64,000 bases of DNA from Phytobacter palmae (GTDB taxonomy: Bacteria > Pseudomonadota > Gammaproteobacteria > Enterobacterales > Enterobacteriaceae): positions 239,590-303,589 of the forward strand of contig FONB01000008.1 of assembly GCA_900112785.1 (NCBI GenBank). Direction: 5' to 3'. Below, in pieces: positions 10,105 to 22,588 of this stretch (its first letter is position 1; each line of letters opens with the position of its first letter). Position numbers and translations under genes: made by a program. The notes under the pieces are model-generated. The model saw only the letters and a list, made by a program, of their open reading frames with translations, searched no databases and had not been told where the DNA came from.

Positions 10105-10764
10105 ATGTACCAACATCATAACTGGCAGGGCGCACTCCTGGATTACCCGGTGAGTAAAGTCGTGTGCGTTGGCAGCAACTATGCGAAACATATTAAAGAG
10201 ATGGGCAGCGCCACGCCGGAAGAGCCGGTGCTGTTTATTAAACCGGAAACTGCATTGTGCGATATTCGCCAGCCGCTGGCATTGCCGCAGGATTTAGGTT
10301 CCGTGCATCATGAAGTTGAACTGGCCGTGCTTATTGGCGCCACTCTGCGTCAGGCAACCGAAGATCACGTACGAAAAGCCATTGCTGGGTATGGCGTGGC
10401 GCTGGATCTCACGCTTCGCGATCTGCAGGCCAAAATGAAAAAGGCTGGGCAGCCGTGGGAAAAAGCGAAAGGTTTTGATAATTCCTGCCCGATCTCCGGT
10501 TTTATTCCGGCGGCAGAGTTTACCAGCGATCCGCAGAACACGACGCTGGGGCTCAAAATCAACGGTGAAGTACGCCAGCAGGGGACCACTGCCGATATGA
10601 TCCATAAAATTGTGCCGCTGATTGCTTATATGAGTCGCTTTTTCACGCTCAAAGCCGGGGATGTCATTCTGACCGGAACCCCGGAAGGGGTAGGGCCGCT
10701 GCACGGCGGGGACGAACTGGAAGTGAGCTTTAACGGCCTCTCGTTAAAGACCCGAGTGTTATAA
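10105..10764 (+). CDS. ycgM: Fumarylacetoacetate hydrolase-family protein YcgM
   Basis: This 219-residue enzyme is of the FAH superfamily, whose members cleave or decarboxylate beta-diketo acids using a divalent metal. The metal site is visible as HHEVELAVLIG (two Glu, near residue 70) and a downstream Asp in GVALDLTLRDLQ. The C-terminal signature is GDVILTGTPEGVG. The length equals that of E. coli YcgM. FAHD1-type members act as acylpyruvate hydrolase or oxaloacetate decarboxylase; the activity here is inferred only. It precedes ycgN. Confidence 0.93.
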   Translation: MYQHHNWQGALLDYPVSKVVCVGSNYAKHIKEMGSATPEEPVLFIKPETALCDIRQPLALPQDLGSVHHEVELAVLIGATLRQATEDHVRKAIAGYGVALDLTLRDLQAKMKKAGQPWEKAKGFDNSCPISGFIPAAEFTSDPQNTTLGLKINGEVRQQGTTADMIHKIVPLIAYMSRFFTLKAGDVILTGTPEGVGPLHGGDELEVSFNGLSLKTRVL

Positions 10765-10769
10765 GTCGA

Positions 10770-10792
10770 TTTGCCGCCAGAACGGCGGCAAA
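10770..10792 (+). terminator. Hairpin after ycgM
   Basis: A 9-bp stem (10770-10778 with 10784-10792), loop agaac, lacks a T run on the plus strand. It may be a weak terminator or an mRNA 3'-end stabiliser. Confidence 0.35.
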
Positions 10793-10855
10793 ACTTGCAT
10801 CCCCATGCCAGACTGGTTATAAGGTGCTCCCTGGTTTTAAATGGCGAACTGATTT

Positions 10856-11302
10856 ATGAGCGACACACCTTTCTGGCAAAGCAAAACTCTTGAACAAATG
10901 ACGGACGCGGAGTGGGAATCGCTGTGTGACGGCTGCGGTCAGTGCTGCCTGCATAAGCTGATGGATGAAGATTCCGACGAGATTTATTTCACTAACGTCG
11001 CCTGTCGTCAGTTAAACATCAAAACCTGTCAGTGTCGCAACTACGAGCGCCGCTTTGAGTATGAACCGGACTGTATCAAGCTGACGCGTGATAATTTACC
11101 TACCTTTGAATGGTTACCGCCCACCTGCGCCTATCGTCTGCTGGCCGAAGGGAAGGCGCTACCGGTCTGGCACCCGCTGCGTACCGGCTCGAAAGAGATG
11201 ATGCACAAACAACGCATCACGGTTCGTCATATTGCGGTAAAAGAGTCCGAAGTCCGCGACTGGCAGGACCATATTTTAAATAAGCCCGATTGGGCGCAAT
11301 AA
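10856..11302 (+). CDS. ycgN: UPF0260 cysteine-rich protein YcgN
   Basis: The 148-residue YcgN/UPF0260 protein has a cysteine cluster, [11 protein letters not shown] near residue 25, and more Cys in [24 protein letters not shown]. The pattern is like the zinc- or iron-binding YkgJ family. It ends [10 protein letters not shown], as in E. coli. The molecular function is unknown. In E. coli the next genes are hlyE and umuDC; here a small lipoprotein gene follows instead. Confidence 0.94.
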   Translation: MSDTPFWQSKTLEQMTDAEWESLCDGCGQCCLHKLMDEDSDEIYFTNVACRQLNIKTCQCRNYERRFEYEPDCIKLTRDNLPTFEWLPPTCAYRLLAEGKALPVWHPLRTGSKEMMHKQRITVRHIAVKESEVRDWQDHILNKPDWAQ

Positions 11303-11411
11303 TATCCACTGTTATACCGCTACTCATCTGAGATGAATAAAAACTGATTTAAAACAAGACGCTAAAAGATCTGCAGGTCTTAAATAAGCAGAAACATTAA
11401 CGGGGCCTGTA

Positions 11412-11801
11412 ATGAATAAATTCATTGTGATGGTAGCGGCAGGTATTCTGCTCGCAGGTTGTACAACGTCTAAACCCTCTCCACAACGGCACGCTATTGC
11501 CTTTACGGAAAACCACAGCTCAACGGACGGCGGTGTCCGTTTCTCGCCACGAGGCACTTACCGCAACATTATTCCCGCCTTTGAACAGGCATACGATAAA
11601 GGAAAACGAGATAGCATTACTGGTCGTGATTCGCATTACGCTACCAAATATGCCGGGATGCTCAGGGTACAGGCCAGCCGTCGTCTCACCGAAACATACG
11701 ACAGGTCTGGCGATACGGCACAGGTGGACCCGAAAGATGCCGAGCTGATAGGCAATGAGTTAGCGGCGACTTATCTGGATGGCTATAACGGGGTGTATTA
11801 A
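11412..11801 (+). CDS. Small lipoprotein, probably Exc2 family
   Basis: The 129-residue precursor has a lipoprotein signal MNKFIVMVAAGILLAGC with a clear lipobox (LAGC). The mature part contains GGVRFSPRGTYRNIIPAF, AYDKGKRD and YLDGYNG, which I associate with the Exc2-type lipoproteins named after the ColE1 exclusion protein. That family name is from memory, and the cellular role in a chromosome is unknown. It occupies the place of hlyE-umuDC in E. coli. The ribosome site is weak, but the signal peptide fixes the start. Confidence 0.8.
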   Translation: MNKFIVMVAAGILLAGCTTSKPSPQRHAIAFTENHSSTDGGVRFSPRGTYRNIIPAFEQAYDKGKRDSITGRDSHYATKYAGMLRVQASRRLTETYDRSGDTAQVDPKDAELIGNELAATYLDGYNGVY

Positions 11802-11876
11802 GCGTCTGTGTTGTTAAAGACAGTCGCTCCGGTTAGCTACCCCCTGCCAGGAGTTCTTTTTGTTGCGCTAATAAAA

Positions 11877-11896
11877 AACGCTCCCGAAGGAGCGTT
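11877..11896 (-). terminator. Terminator of dsbB
   Basis: An 8-bp stem (11877-11884 with 11889-11896) with a 4-base loop has its T run on the minus strand, immediately after the dsbB stop. Confidence 0.85.
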
Positions 11897-11899
11897 CTG

Positions 11900-12430
11900 T
11901 TAGCGACCGAAGAGGTCGCGTTTTTTCGGTTTAAAGGGCTGTGCGATGAGCACCAGCGCCGCGACAACAAAGTAAGCGACAAAGATACCTAACAGCCATT
12001 GCGGCATTTCCAGTGACAGGAACTGCCACTGTTTTTCAGCACAATCGCCTGAAGCCACGAAGACCTGCGGAAGCCATTTATCCAGTGGCAGCCACGAAGG
12101 GAAACGCGCAGCAAAATCGCAGGTCATAAAAGGAGAAGGATGAAGCTGAATCATGGTGTGTTCATACGCCAGCTGGATCCCACGCCAGGCGCTGTACAAC
12201 CAGATTAAGATAGCGACGTAGCGCAGCGGCGTTTTCGGCGCAATCGCTCCGACAATACCCGCGCCCATCACACCAAAAAGGGCAGAACGTTCGTAAATAC
12301 ACAGGACACAGGGTTTCAGCAACATGACGTGCTGGAACCACAACGCCACTAATTCAAGTGCCAGTGCGGTGAACGCCATTAATAGCCAGGCGCCGCGCCC
12401 GTGAGAGCACTTGTTCAAATATCGCAACAT
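11900..12430 (-). CDS. dsbB: Disulfide bond formation protein DsbB
   Basis: DsbB is the inner-membrane quinone reductase that reoxidises periplasmic DsbA. Four transmembrane helices are evident. Both redox pairs are present: CVLC (residues 41-44) in the first periplasmic loop, and the Cys of MTCDF and of SGDCAEK (near 104 and 130) in the second. The start MLRYLN gives 176 residues as in E. coli; two extra codons are possible upstream. In E. coli nhaB lies directly upstream of dsbB, but here there is none. Confidence 0.96.
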   Translation of the reverse strand: MLRYLNKCSHGRGAWLLMAFTALALELVALWFQHVMLLKPCVLCIYERSALFGVMGAGIVGAIAPKTPLRYVAILIWLYSAWRGIQLAYEHTMIQLHPSPFMTCDFAARFPSWLPLDKWLPQVFVASGDCAEKQWQFLSLEMPQWLLGIFVAYFVVAALVLIAQPFKPKKRDLFGR

Positions 12431-12781
12431 AATCATTTCCCTGGGACATGCGTAGACACAGCAGTTTAAACGAAATCACTTAGCAAGCCACTATTGCATA
12501 AGAAAATAATACGTAATCGGATGTTTATCATGCGAAAAGTCAAATCCTGCTGTCAGGAATGTAAGCAAAGCGCTAACAGGAAAAACATTAATGATAGATG
12601 TGGTAAATGATTTTCAGTAAAGAAGAAGTAGTCGTGAATAAATTGGGGTAAAAAGTACGGCAGGTGAATCTTTCAAATTGGATCGGCGATCCCCTTTTTC
12701 TTCAATTCGCCTGCTATCTGCCCCCGAGGTGGTCTGGTATGATGAGTGATCTTTGCTTAGTTGTATAATGGAAATCTCACT
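12431..12781. other. Intergenic region dsbB/fadR with fadR promoter
   Basis: This ~350-bp AT-rich gap separates divergent dsbB and fadR. The last ~50 bases match my memory of the E. coli fadR leader (ggtatgatgag, then tggaaatctcact before the start). No nhaB fragment or other gene is recognised, although nhaB lies here in E. coli. Confidence 0.6.
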
Positions 12782-13501
12782 ATGGTCATTAAGGCGCAGA
12801 GCCCGGCGGGTTTCGCGGAAGAATACATTATTGAAAGTATCTGGAATAACCGTTTCCCTCCGGGGTCGATTCTTCCGGCAGAACGCGAACTCTCCGAACT
12901 GATTGGCGTCACTCGTACCACATTGCGTGAAGTGTTACAGCGTCTGGCCCGCGACGGCTGGCTGACCATTCAGCACGGTAAACCCACTAAAGTAAATAAT
13001 TTCTGGGAAACCTCCGGGCTCAATATTCTGGAAACTCTGGCGCGTCTGGACCATGAGAGCGTTCCGCAGCTCATCGATAACCTTCTGTCCGTGCGTACCA
13101 ATATCGCGACCATCTTTATCCGTACCGCGTTCCGTCAGCATCCGCAAGACGCGCTGGCGGTGCTGGCAAACGCACGTGAAGTTGAAGATCACGGCGATGC
13201 GTTTGCTGAACTCGATTACAACATTTTCCGCGGTCTGGCTTTTGCCTCCGGCAACCCGATTTACGGGCTGATCCTCAACGGGATGAAAGGCTTGTATACC
13301 CGCATCGGGCGTCACTACTTCGCAAGCCCGGAAGCACGCAGCCTGGCCCTCGGTTTCTACCATCGTCTGGCAGAAATCTGTGAGAAAGGTTTACATGACG
13401 AGGTGTACGAAACGGTGCGTCGTTATGGGCGTGAGAGTGGTGAGATCTGGCAGCGCATGCATAAAACACTGCCCGGGGATTTAACGATTCACGGGCGTTA
13501 A
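12782..13501 (+). CDS. fadR: Fatty acid metabolism regulator FadR
   Basis: FadR is a GntR-family repressor of fad genes and activator of fabA and fabB, and it is released from DNA by long-chain acyl-CoA. The winged-helix domain covers residues 1-75 ([32 protein letters not shown]). The all-alpha acyl-CoA-binding domain follows ([21 protein letters not shown]). The start [11 protein letters not shown] gives 239 residues as in E. coli. Its likely target fadD is 6 kb upstream in the same window. It ends convergent with ycgB. Confidence 0.97.
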   Translation: MVIKAQSPAGFAEEYIIESIWNNRFPPGSILPAERELSELIGVTRTTLREVLQRLARDGWLTIQHGKPTKVNNFWETSGLNILETLARLDHESVPQLIDNLLSVRTNIATIFIRTAFRQHPQDALAVLANAREVEDHGDAFAELDYNIFRGLAFASGNPIYGLILNGMKGLYTRIGRHYFASPEARSLALGFYHRLAEICEKGLHDEVYETVRRYGRESGEIWQRMHKTLPGDLTIHGR

Positions 13502-13509
13502 GCAAAGCG

Positions 13510-13535
13510 AAGCCCCTCCGACGGAGGGGCTTTTC
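13510..13535. terminator. Terminator between fadR and ycgB
   Basis: A strong 10-bp GC-rich stem (13510-13519 with 13523-13532) is followed by T on the plus strand. It serves fadR and perhaps also the convergent ycgB. Confidence 0.88.
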
Positions 13536-13539
13536 GTTA

Positions 13540-15072
13540 TCAGAGAGTATTATTACGGGCAGGGCAACGGTCCAGCAGTTCCACACTGCCATCTTCATTT
13601 TGCTGTTCCAGCAGCACGTCAAACCCCCACAACCGATGCACATGTTTGAGCACTTCCCGGCGGCCTTTATCCAGCGGCGCGCGATTGTGCGGGATATAGC
13701 GCAGCGTCAGAGAACGATCGCCGCGTAAATCCACATTCCACACCTGAATATTGGGTTCCAGATTGCTCAGGTTGTACTGTGACGACAGTTTGGAACGAAT
13801 CTCACGGTAGCCCTCCTCGTTGTGAATCGCCGCAATCTCCAGATAATTATTGCGATCGTCATCCAGCACGCTAAAGAAGCGGAAATCACGCATGATTTTT
13901 GGCGACATAAACTGACTGATAAAACTTTCATCTTTAAAATCGCGCATGGCGAAATGCAGCGTTTCCAGCCAGTCGGAACCGGCAATGTCCGGGAACCAGT
14001 ATTTGTCTTCATCAGTTGGGGACTGACAAATCCGTTTGATGTCCTGGAACATCGCAAATCCGAGGGCATACGGGTTAATACCGCTATACCACGGGCTGTT
14101 GTAAGGCGGCTGGAATACCACATTTGTATGGCTGTGAAGAAATTCCAGCATAAAGCGGTCTGTCACTTTCCCTTCATCATACAGATGATTGAGGATGGTG
14201 TAGTGCCAGAAGGTTGCCCAGCCTTCGTTCATGACCTGTGTTTGTTTCTGCGGATAAAAATACTGACTGACTTTACGCACGATGCGCAAAATCTCACGCT
14301 GCCAGGGTTCCAGCAACGGGGCATTTTTTTCCATAAAGTAGAGCAGGTTTTCCTGTGGTTCAGAAGGGTAGCGGCGCGCTTCCACAACGGCTTTCTCTTC
14401 TTCACGTTTTGGCAGAGTGCGCCACAGCGTGTTGACCTGGCTTTGCAGGTACTCCTCACGGCTTTTCTGGCGGGCTTTCTCTTCCTGCAGGGAGATCTTT
14501 TGCGGACGTTTATAACGATCAACGCCATAATTCATCAGCGCGTGGCAGGAATCGAGCAGTTTTTCCACCTCTTCGACACCGTATCGCTCTTCACAATCGG
14601 TGATGTAGTTACGGGCGAAAATCAGGTAGTCGACAATCGAACTGGCATCCGTCCAGCTGCGGAACAGATAATTATTCTTAAAGAAAGAGTTATGCCCGTA
14701 GCAGGCATGCGCCATAACCAGCGCCTGCATGGTGATGGTGTTCTCTTCCATCAGATAGGCGATACAGGGATTGGAGTTAATGACAATCTCGTAGGCCAGA
14801 CCTTGCTGTCCATGCTTATAAAGCCGCTCGGTTTCAATAAATTTTTTACCGAATGACCAGTGGGGATAGTTAATGGGCATCCCTACGCTGGAGTAGGCGT
14901 CCATCATCTGTTCGGAGGTGATGACTTCGATTTGATGCGGGTAAGTATCCAGGCGGTAAAGTTTCGCCACCCGGTCGATCTCTGCGAGATACACATCCAG
15001 TAGATCGAAGGTCCAGTCAGGTCCATCACTGAGACGTATGGTGTCCTTATTCATGGAATCAATCGTAGCCAT
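13540..15072 (-). CDS. ycgB: SpoVR-family protein YcgB
   Basis: This 510-residue protein is the same length as E. coli YcgB and belongs to the SpoVR family, which in Bacillus affects spore cortex formation. In enterobacteria it is a cytoplasmic protein of unknown biochemistry in the stress-associated YeaG-YeaH-YcgB group. Recognisable blocks are MSPKIMRDFRFF, GWATFWHYTILNHLYDEG and NPYALGFAMFQDIKRIC. No enzymatic motif can be named. A large minus-frame mirror ORF overlies it and is rejected below. Confidence 0.93.
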   Translation of the reverse strand: MATIDSMNKDTIRLSDGPDWTFDLLDVYLAEIDRVAKLYRLDTYPHQIEVITSEQMMDAYSSVGMPINYPHWSFGKKFIETERLYKHGQQGLAYEIVINSNPCIAYLMEENTITMQALVMAHACYGHNSFFKNNYLFRSWTDASSIVDYLIFARNYITDCEERYGVEEVEKLLDSCHALMNYGVDRYKRPQKISLQEEKARQKSREEYLQSQVNTLWRTLPKREEEKAVVEARRYPSEPQENLLYFMEKNAPLLEPWQREILRIVRKVSQYFYPQKQTQVMNEGWATFWHYTILNHLYDEGKVTDRFMLEFLHSHTNVVFQPPYNSPWYSGINPYALGFAMFQDIKRICQSPTDEDKYWFPDIAGSDWLETLHFAMRDFKDESFISQFMSPKIMRDFRFFSVLDDDRNNYLEIAAIHNEEGYREIRSKLSSQYNLSNLEPNIQVWNVDLRGDRSLTLRYIPHNRAPLDKGRREVLKHVHRLWGFDVLLEQQNEDGSVELLDRCPARNNTL

Positions 15073-16689
<1,617 letters not shown>

Positions 16690-16717
16690 GCCGCCCATCT
16701 TAAAACAAGGAGAATGT

Positions 16718-17788
16718 ATGTCTCGTCCTGTCCAGGCGACTGTCGACTTACACGCACTTCGGCAGAACCTGCAGGTAGTCAGGCGTGCTGCACCACACTG
16801 CCGCGTCTGGTCAGTGGTGAAGGCTAATGCTTACGGTCACGGTATCGATCGTATCTGGCGTGCCCTGGAAGGCACCGACGGTTTTGCGCTGCTCAATCTG
16901 GAGGAGGCCATTCTCCTGCGCGAGCGCGGCTGGAAGGGACCGATTCTGATGCTGGAAGGCTTTTTCCACGCCGATGAGCTGCCGTTGTTTGATAAATATC
17001 GCCTCACGACCAGTGTCCATAGCAACTGGCAGGTAAAAGCCTTGCAGGATGCCAGGCTGCACGCGCCGCTGGATGTTTACCTGAAAATGAACAGTGGGAT
17101 GAACCGGCTGGGCTTTCAGCCAGAGCGTGTGCAAACGCTCTGGCGACAACTGCGGGAGTTGGGCAATGTGGGCGATATCACCCTGATGGCCCATTTTGCC
17201 GATGCGGAAAAACCGGATGGAATTGACCGGGCGATGGAACGTATTAACCACGCCTCGGAAGGACTTGATTGCCCCCGTTCGCTCTCCAACTCTGCCGCCA
17301 CGCTTTGGCACCCGGAAGCCCACGGCGACTGGGTGCGACCCGGTATCGTGCTTTATGGCGCGTCGCCGTCCGGGGAGTGGCAGGATGTGGCTGGCAGTGG
17401 TATCAAACCGGTTATGAGCCTGACAAGTCAGATTATTGCCGTGCAAACCCTGCGTGCCGGGGACTGTGTGGGCTATGGCAGTCGTTATCGTGCTACGCAG
17501 GAGCAGCGGATTGGCATTGTCGCCTGTGGTTATGCTGATGGCTACCCGCGCCTTGCCCGTACAGGCACGCCAGTGCTGGTAGACGGTATCCGCACCGGGA
17601 CGGTAGGGGCTATTTCGATGGATATGCTCACAGTCGACCTGACGCCGTGCCCGCAAGCGGGCATCGGTACGCCGGTAGAACTATGGGGTAACGAAATTAA
17701 AATCGATGAGGTGGCCGCCTCGGCGGGGACGGTTGGTTATGAATTAATGTGCGCACTCGCGCCACGCGTCCCCGTTGTGACAGTGTAA
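16718..17788 (+). CDS. dadX: Catabolic alanine racemase DadX
   Basis: DadX converts L-alanine to D-alanine for oxidation by DadA, using pyridoxal phosphate. The PLP lysine lies in VVKANAYGHG (near residue 34), and the catalytic tyrosine of the other face lies in GYGSRY near residue 253. The ATG after AAGGAG gives 356 residues, the E. coli length. The frame is open upstream into the dadA 3' end but with no ribosome site. Confidence 0.97.
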   Translation: MSRPVQATVDLHALRQNLQVVRRAAPHCRVWSVVKANAYGHGIDRIWRALEGTDGFALLNLEEAILLRERGWKGPILMLEGFFHADELPLFDKYRLTTSVHSNWQVKALQDARLHAPLDVYLKMNSGMNRLGFQPERVQTLWRQLRELGNVGDITLMAHFADAEKPDGIDRAMERINHASEGLDCPRSLSNSAATLWHPEAHGDWVRPGIVLYGASPSGEWQDVAGSGIKPVMSLTSQIIAVQTLRAGDCVGYGSRYRATQEQRIGIVACGYADGYPRLARTGTPVLVDGIRTGTVGAISMDMLTVDLTPCPQAGIGTPVELWGNEIKIDEVAASAGTVGYELMCALAPRVPVVTV

Positions 17789-17790
17789 CT

Positions 17791-19614
<1,824 letters not shown>

Positions 19615-19677
19615 TTAAAAACCCGATTTATATTAACGGCAGAAATACAGATTTAATCAGTCGGTTAAATGTTTTTT

Positions 19678-20589
19678 TTATGCGCCCAATACGGGATGGC
19701 CTGAAACGGTCAGCCGTGTGTGCTTATCATGCTCTAAAACTGCATGCGCACCCAGAGGTAGCGTGACGGTCTCCTGCTCGTGACCAAAGGCAAGCCCTGT
19801 TATCACCGGGATCGAGAGCCTGCTTCGCAAGTATTCCACCATCGTATTAAGATTGTAGCCTGCATCGTATTCATTGGGATCGGCACTGGTGAAACTGCCC
19901 AGTACGAGCGCCTTCTGGCGCGCGAGAATGCCGCAATGCATCAACTGCAACAGCATACGTTCCACGCGGAAAGGATGCTCATTGATATCCTCAACGACCA
20001 GAATGCCGCCCTCAATGGCCGGAAGCCACGGGGTACCAATAAGCGAAACCAGCATCGCCAGATTTCCCCCCCATAGCGTGCCTTGCGTGTGGCAGCGGGG
20101 GCCTTCGCCATTCCACTCGATGGTCAGCTCAGGCTGGCGCAGCGCCTGCCAGAAATGGCGACCGGTAAAATCATTGAGTGCAGGCGCGCCGAAATTACCC
20201 GCCAGCATTGGGCCGCTAAAGGTGATAACGCCGCCACGGGCTAATAATCCCATCTGCACAGCTGTAAAGTCGCTGTGTCCACAGATAAGCAGCGGCTGGG
20301 ATAGTTGGCGACGGGCAAGGCCCTGCCAGTCAATCTTTTCCAGCAAACGGCTTGCGCCATAACCGCCGCGAACGGGGAGAACGATAATATCCGCGCCTTC
20401 CAGCGCGACCAGAGCGTTAAGGTCATTGAGACGTTCACTGTCCTGGCCTGCAAAGCGCTGATCGCGACGGGTAATGACATCACGGTTATCTACCTGATGC
20501 CCCTGTAACTCCAGCCGTTGAACCCCAAGCGCTGCGGCCTGTTGGTTAATGCAGTAGCCGGAGGGGGCGATCAAATGAAACCTGGACAT
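19678..20589 (-). CDS. ldcA: Muramoyltetrapeptide L,D-carboxypeptidase LdcA
   Basis: LdcA is a cytoplasmic S66 serine peptidase that trims the terminal D-Ala from recycled muropeptide tetrapeptides. The Ser nucleophile lies in VRGGYGASRLLEKI near residue 105. The catalytic Glu lies in VVEDINEHPFRVERML, and the His near the C-terminus in GLAFGHEQETV. It is 303 residues, one shorter than E. coli. It is divergent from emtA, another murein enzyme. Confidence 0.95.
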   Translation of the reverse strand: MSRFHLIAPSGYCINQQAAALGVQRLELQGHQVDNRDVITRRDQRFAGQDSERLNDLNALVALEGADIIVLPVRGGYGASRLLEKIDWQGLARRQLSQPLLICGHSDFTAVQMGLLARGGVITFSGPMLAGNFGAPALNDFTGRHFWQALRQPELTIEWNGEGPRCHTQGTLWGGNLAMLVSLIGTPWLPAIEGGILVVEDINEHPFRVERMLLQLMHCGILARQKALVLGSFTSADPNEYDAGYNLNTMVEYLRSRLSIPVITGLAFGHEQETVTLPLGAHAVLEHDKHTRLTVSGHPVLGA

Positions 20590-20687
20590 GGCAATTCCTT
20601 GCTGACATCTAATTGGAAACGGTTATCATGCCGCTAACCCTGTTTGTTGTCATCCGTAGTGATGCGTTCACCAAAGAAGGATTGCGT

Positions 20688-21302
20688 GTGAAATTGAGAT
20701 GGTTTGCTTTTTTAATTGTATTGCTGGCGGGTTGTAGCTCGAAACGCACGGATTACCGTAACCCGGACTGGAATCCGGAAGTACCGGTAAAACGGGCGAT
20801 GCAGTGGATGCCAGTCAGTGAAAAAGCGGGGGCGGCGTGGGGCGTCAGTCCGCGTCTGATTACCGCGATGATTGCGGTTGAGTCAGGCGGCAACCCCAAC
20901 CTTGTCAGTAAATCGAATGCCGTGGGATTGATGCAGTTGAAAGCGTCGACTTCCGGGCGAGAAGTGTATCGCTATATGGGCTGGAGCGGTGAACCTTCGA
21001 CCAGTGAGCTGAAAAACCCCGAGCGCAATATCTCTATGGGGGCCGCGTATCTGAGCATTATGGAGCACGGGGTACTGGCGGGAATTAAAGATCCTCAGGT
21101 GATGCAGTATGCTCTGGTGGTCTCATATGTTAACGGTGCTGGCGCGCTGCTGCGGACATTCTCGTCTGACAGGAAAAAAGCGATCGACAAGATTAACGAC
21201 CTGAGTGCCGATGGCTTTTTTGAGCATGTCGTAGAAAATCACCCGGCACCACAGGCGCCGCGCTATATCTGGAAGGTACAGAAAGCGATGAACGCCATGT
21301 AA
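20688..21302 (+). CDS. emtA: Membrane-bound endolytic murein transglycosylase EmtA (MltE)
   Basis: This outer-membrane lipoprotein cleaves glycan strands endolytically to 1,6-anhydro products. The lipoprotein signal is [12 protein letters not shown]. The catalytic Glu lies in [11 protein letters not shown], followed by the SLT signature [15 protein letters not shown] and by [11 protein letters not shown]. The GTG start after AAGAAGG gives 204 residues, near the E. coli length. The frame runs on upstream without family similarity. It is convergent with ycgR through a shared terminator. Confidence 0.95.
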   Translation: MKLRWFAFLIVLLAGCSSKRTDYRNPDWNPEVPVKRAMQWMPVSEKAGAAWGVSPRLITAMIAVESGGNPNLVSKSNAVGLMQLKASTSGREVYRYMGWSGEPSTSELKNPERNISMGAAYLSIMEHGVLAGIKDPQVMQYALVVSYVNGAGALLRTFSSDRKKAIDKINDLSADGFFEHVVENHPAPQAPRYIWKVQKAMNAM

Positions 21303-21307
21303 ATGGC

Positions 21308-21336
21308 AAAAGACCCGCCTGATGAGCGGGTCTTTT
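21308..21336. terminator. Shared terminator of emtA and ycgR
   Basis: A perfect 11-bp stem (21308-21318 with 21326-21336), loop ctgatga, has A and T arms on both sides between convergent genes. Confidence 0.9.
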
Positions 21337-21337
21337 T

Positions 21338-22072
21338 TTAGCGTACCCGGCTGGCGCGTTCGCGGGCTTCGCGCTCGAGCGCAAAGATAATACGCTGGAG
21401 TTCGCGCTCAACGCCGGGGCTGACGTTAAGAAAGCGAAAACTCAGACGTGGCGTAGTAATGGTTTCGTTTTTGCCATCCACCACTTTTCTCTCACCGATA
21501 GCGATAAGCTGAGCGTCAAAATAGAACTGTCCCCAGGAGGCCATATCCAGTTCTATCTGGGAAAAGCGCATACCAGCCTGCAACCCTTCCGGAACGGTGC
21601 CATCCAGTAACGCGCCCATACCGCCGAGTGAAAGATCAAACAGGCGAAAACGCAGTTCCGTCTTTTTGTCCGGCATTTTGGCTTTGCAGAAATAAGCAGG
21701 ATGTAGCGGCGCGTTGATACGAAAATATTCGCGACGCTGAATAAAATAGAGACTTTCTGGCAGTTCGGAAATAAAAGCGGGTAAAGCCTGATAATCGCCG
21801 CTGTGCAGAGCGGGGAGGGTAAATTCAACTTTGGCGCCCTGGGTTTCGGCGGTGATAGTCACTTTTGTGGCGCGTTGCACTGCCGTGTTATCAAACTCCT
21901 GACTACCGAAGTCCATGATCAACTCATCGGGATTCACTTCGAGGATCTTACTGATGAATTGCCCGCTCGACCACGCAATGCACACCGGTACCTGGCTCTT
22001 TTGCAAATCGCGTAAGACGCCGAGTACGGCTAATGGACTATTTTTCAGGAACTGCTCACTGTACTTACTCAC
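21338..22072 (-). CDS. ycgR: Cyclic-di-GMP-binding flagellar brake protein YcgR
   Basis: YcgR binds c-di-GMP through a PilZ domain and slows the flagellar motor. The N-terminal YcgR_2-type domain spans residues 1-110. The PilZ nucleotide motif is RREYFRINAP near residue 115, completed by DLSLGGMGALL near 150. The GTG start at VSKYSEQFL is chosen because it gives 244 residues, exactly as in E. coli; the frame continues 34 codons upstream without similarity. Confidence 0.94.
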   Translation of the reverse strand: MSKYSEQFLKNSPLAVLGVLRDLQKSQVPVCIAWSSGQFISKILEVNPDELIMDFGSQEFDNTAVQRATKVTITAETQGAKVEFTLPALHSGDYQALPAFISELPESLYFIQRREYFRINAPLHPAYFCKAKMPDKKTELRFRLFDLSLGGMGALLDGTVPEGLQAGMRFSQIELDMASWGQFYFDAQLIAIGERKVVDGKNETITTPRLSFRFLNVSPGVERELQRIIFALEREARERASRVR

Positions 22073-22282
22073 GCCGAAAGGCTCCTTGATCACTGACAGA
22101 CAGTCTAGATGCACTATCGGCAACTCCGGAGAATTCTTAATACAAATTTGTAAAAATTTTCTGAGGAATTGCAATTAAGTCTGTGAGATGAAAATGCTTT
22201 TCACGCTCTCGTCTATACTTTGCTCAACGTGCGGGCATTATGCCCGATACGTACATATCACGTTGTAGCAGGAGAAAATAAA

Positions 22283-22537
22283 ATGGGCATCATCGCGTGG
22301 ATTGTTTTTGGTCTGATTGCAGGCGTTATCGCAAAATTAATCATGCCTGGCCGGGATGGCGGCGGATTCATTTTGACCTGTATCCTTGGGATTGTCGGGG
22401 CTGTTGTAGGTGGCTGGCTTGCGACCCGCTTTAATTTTGGCGGCGATGTAACGGGTTTTAACCTTCACAGCTTCCTGGTTGCGGTGGTGGGTGCGATTAT
22501 TGTACTGGCAGTCTTCAGGCTGCTACGGCGGGGTTAA
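22283..22537 (+). CDS. ymgE: GlsB/YeaQ/YmgE-family small membrane protein YmgE
   Basis: The 84-residue inner-membrane protein has three hydrophobic helices and the family sequence GLIAGVIAKLIMPGRDGGG and GIVGAVVGGWLA. It is often annotated as transglycosylase-associated, but no enzymatic residues are present. The ATG after AGGAG gives the E. coli length. It is convergent with treA. Confidence 0.93.
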   Translation: MGIIAWIVFGLIAGVIAKLIMPGRDGGGFILTCILGIVGAVVGGWLATRFNFGGDVTGFNLHSFLVAVVGAIIVLAVFRLLRRG

Positions 22538-22555
22538 TTGTATTCGTAAAGCAAT

Positions 22556-22587
22556 AAGGCCGGTGAGTTTGTTCACCGGCCTTTTCT
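22556..22587. terminator. Terminator between ymgE and treA
   Basis: A perfect 11-bp stem (22556-22566 with 22573-22583), loop gtttgt, is followed by T-rich sequence ending at the treA stop. Confidence 0.9.
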
Positions 22588-22588
22588 T

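Noticed and set aside
12431..12781. Remnant of nhaB
   Set aside because: No stretch translating to the NhaB N- or C-terminus is recognisable in any frame; the gap looks purely regulatory.
13822..14856. 344-codon ORF on the plus strand inside ycgB
   Set aside because: It is antisense to the full-length SpoVR-family gene, with no recognisable protein and no ribosome site.
16811..17656. 281-codon ORF on the minus strand inside dadX
   Set aside because: It is antisense to a complete alanine racemase gene and lacks any family similarity.
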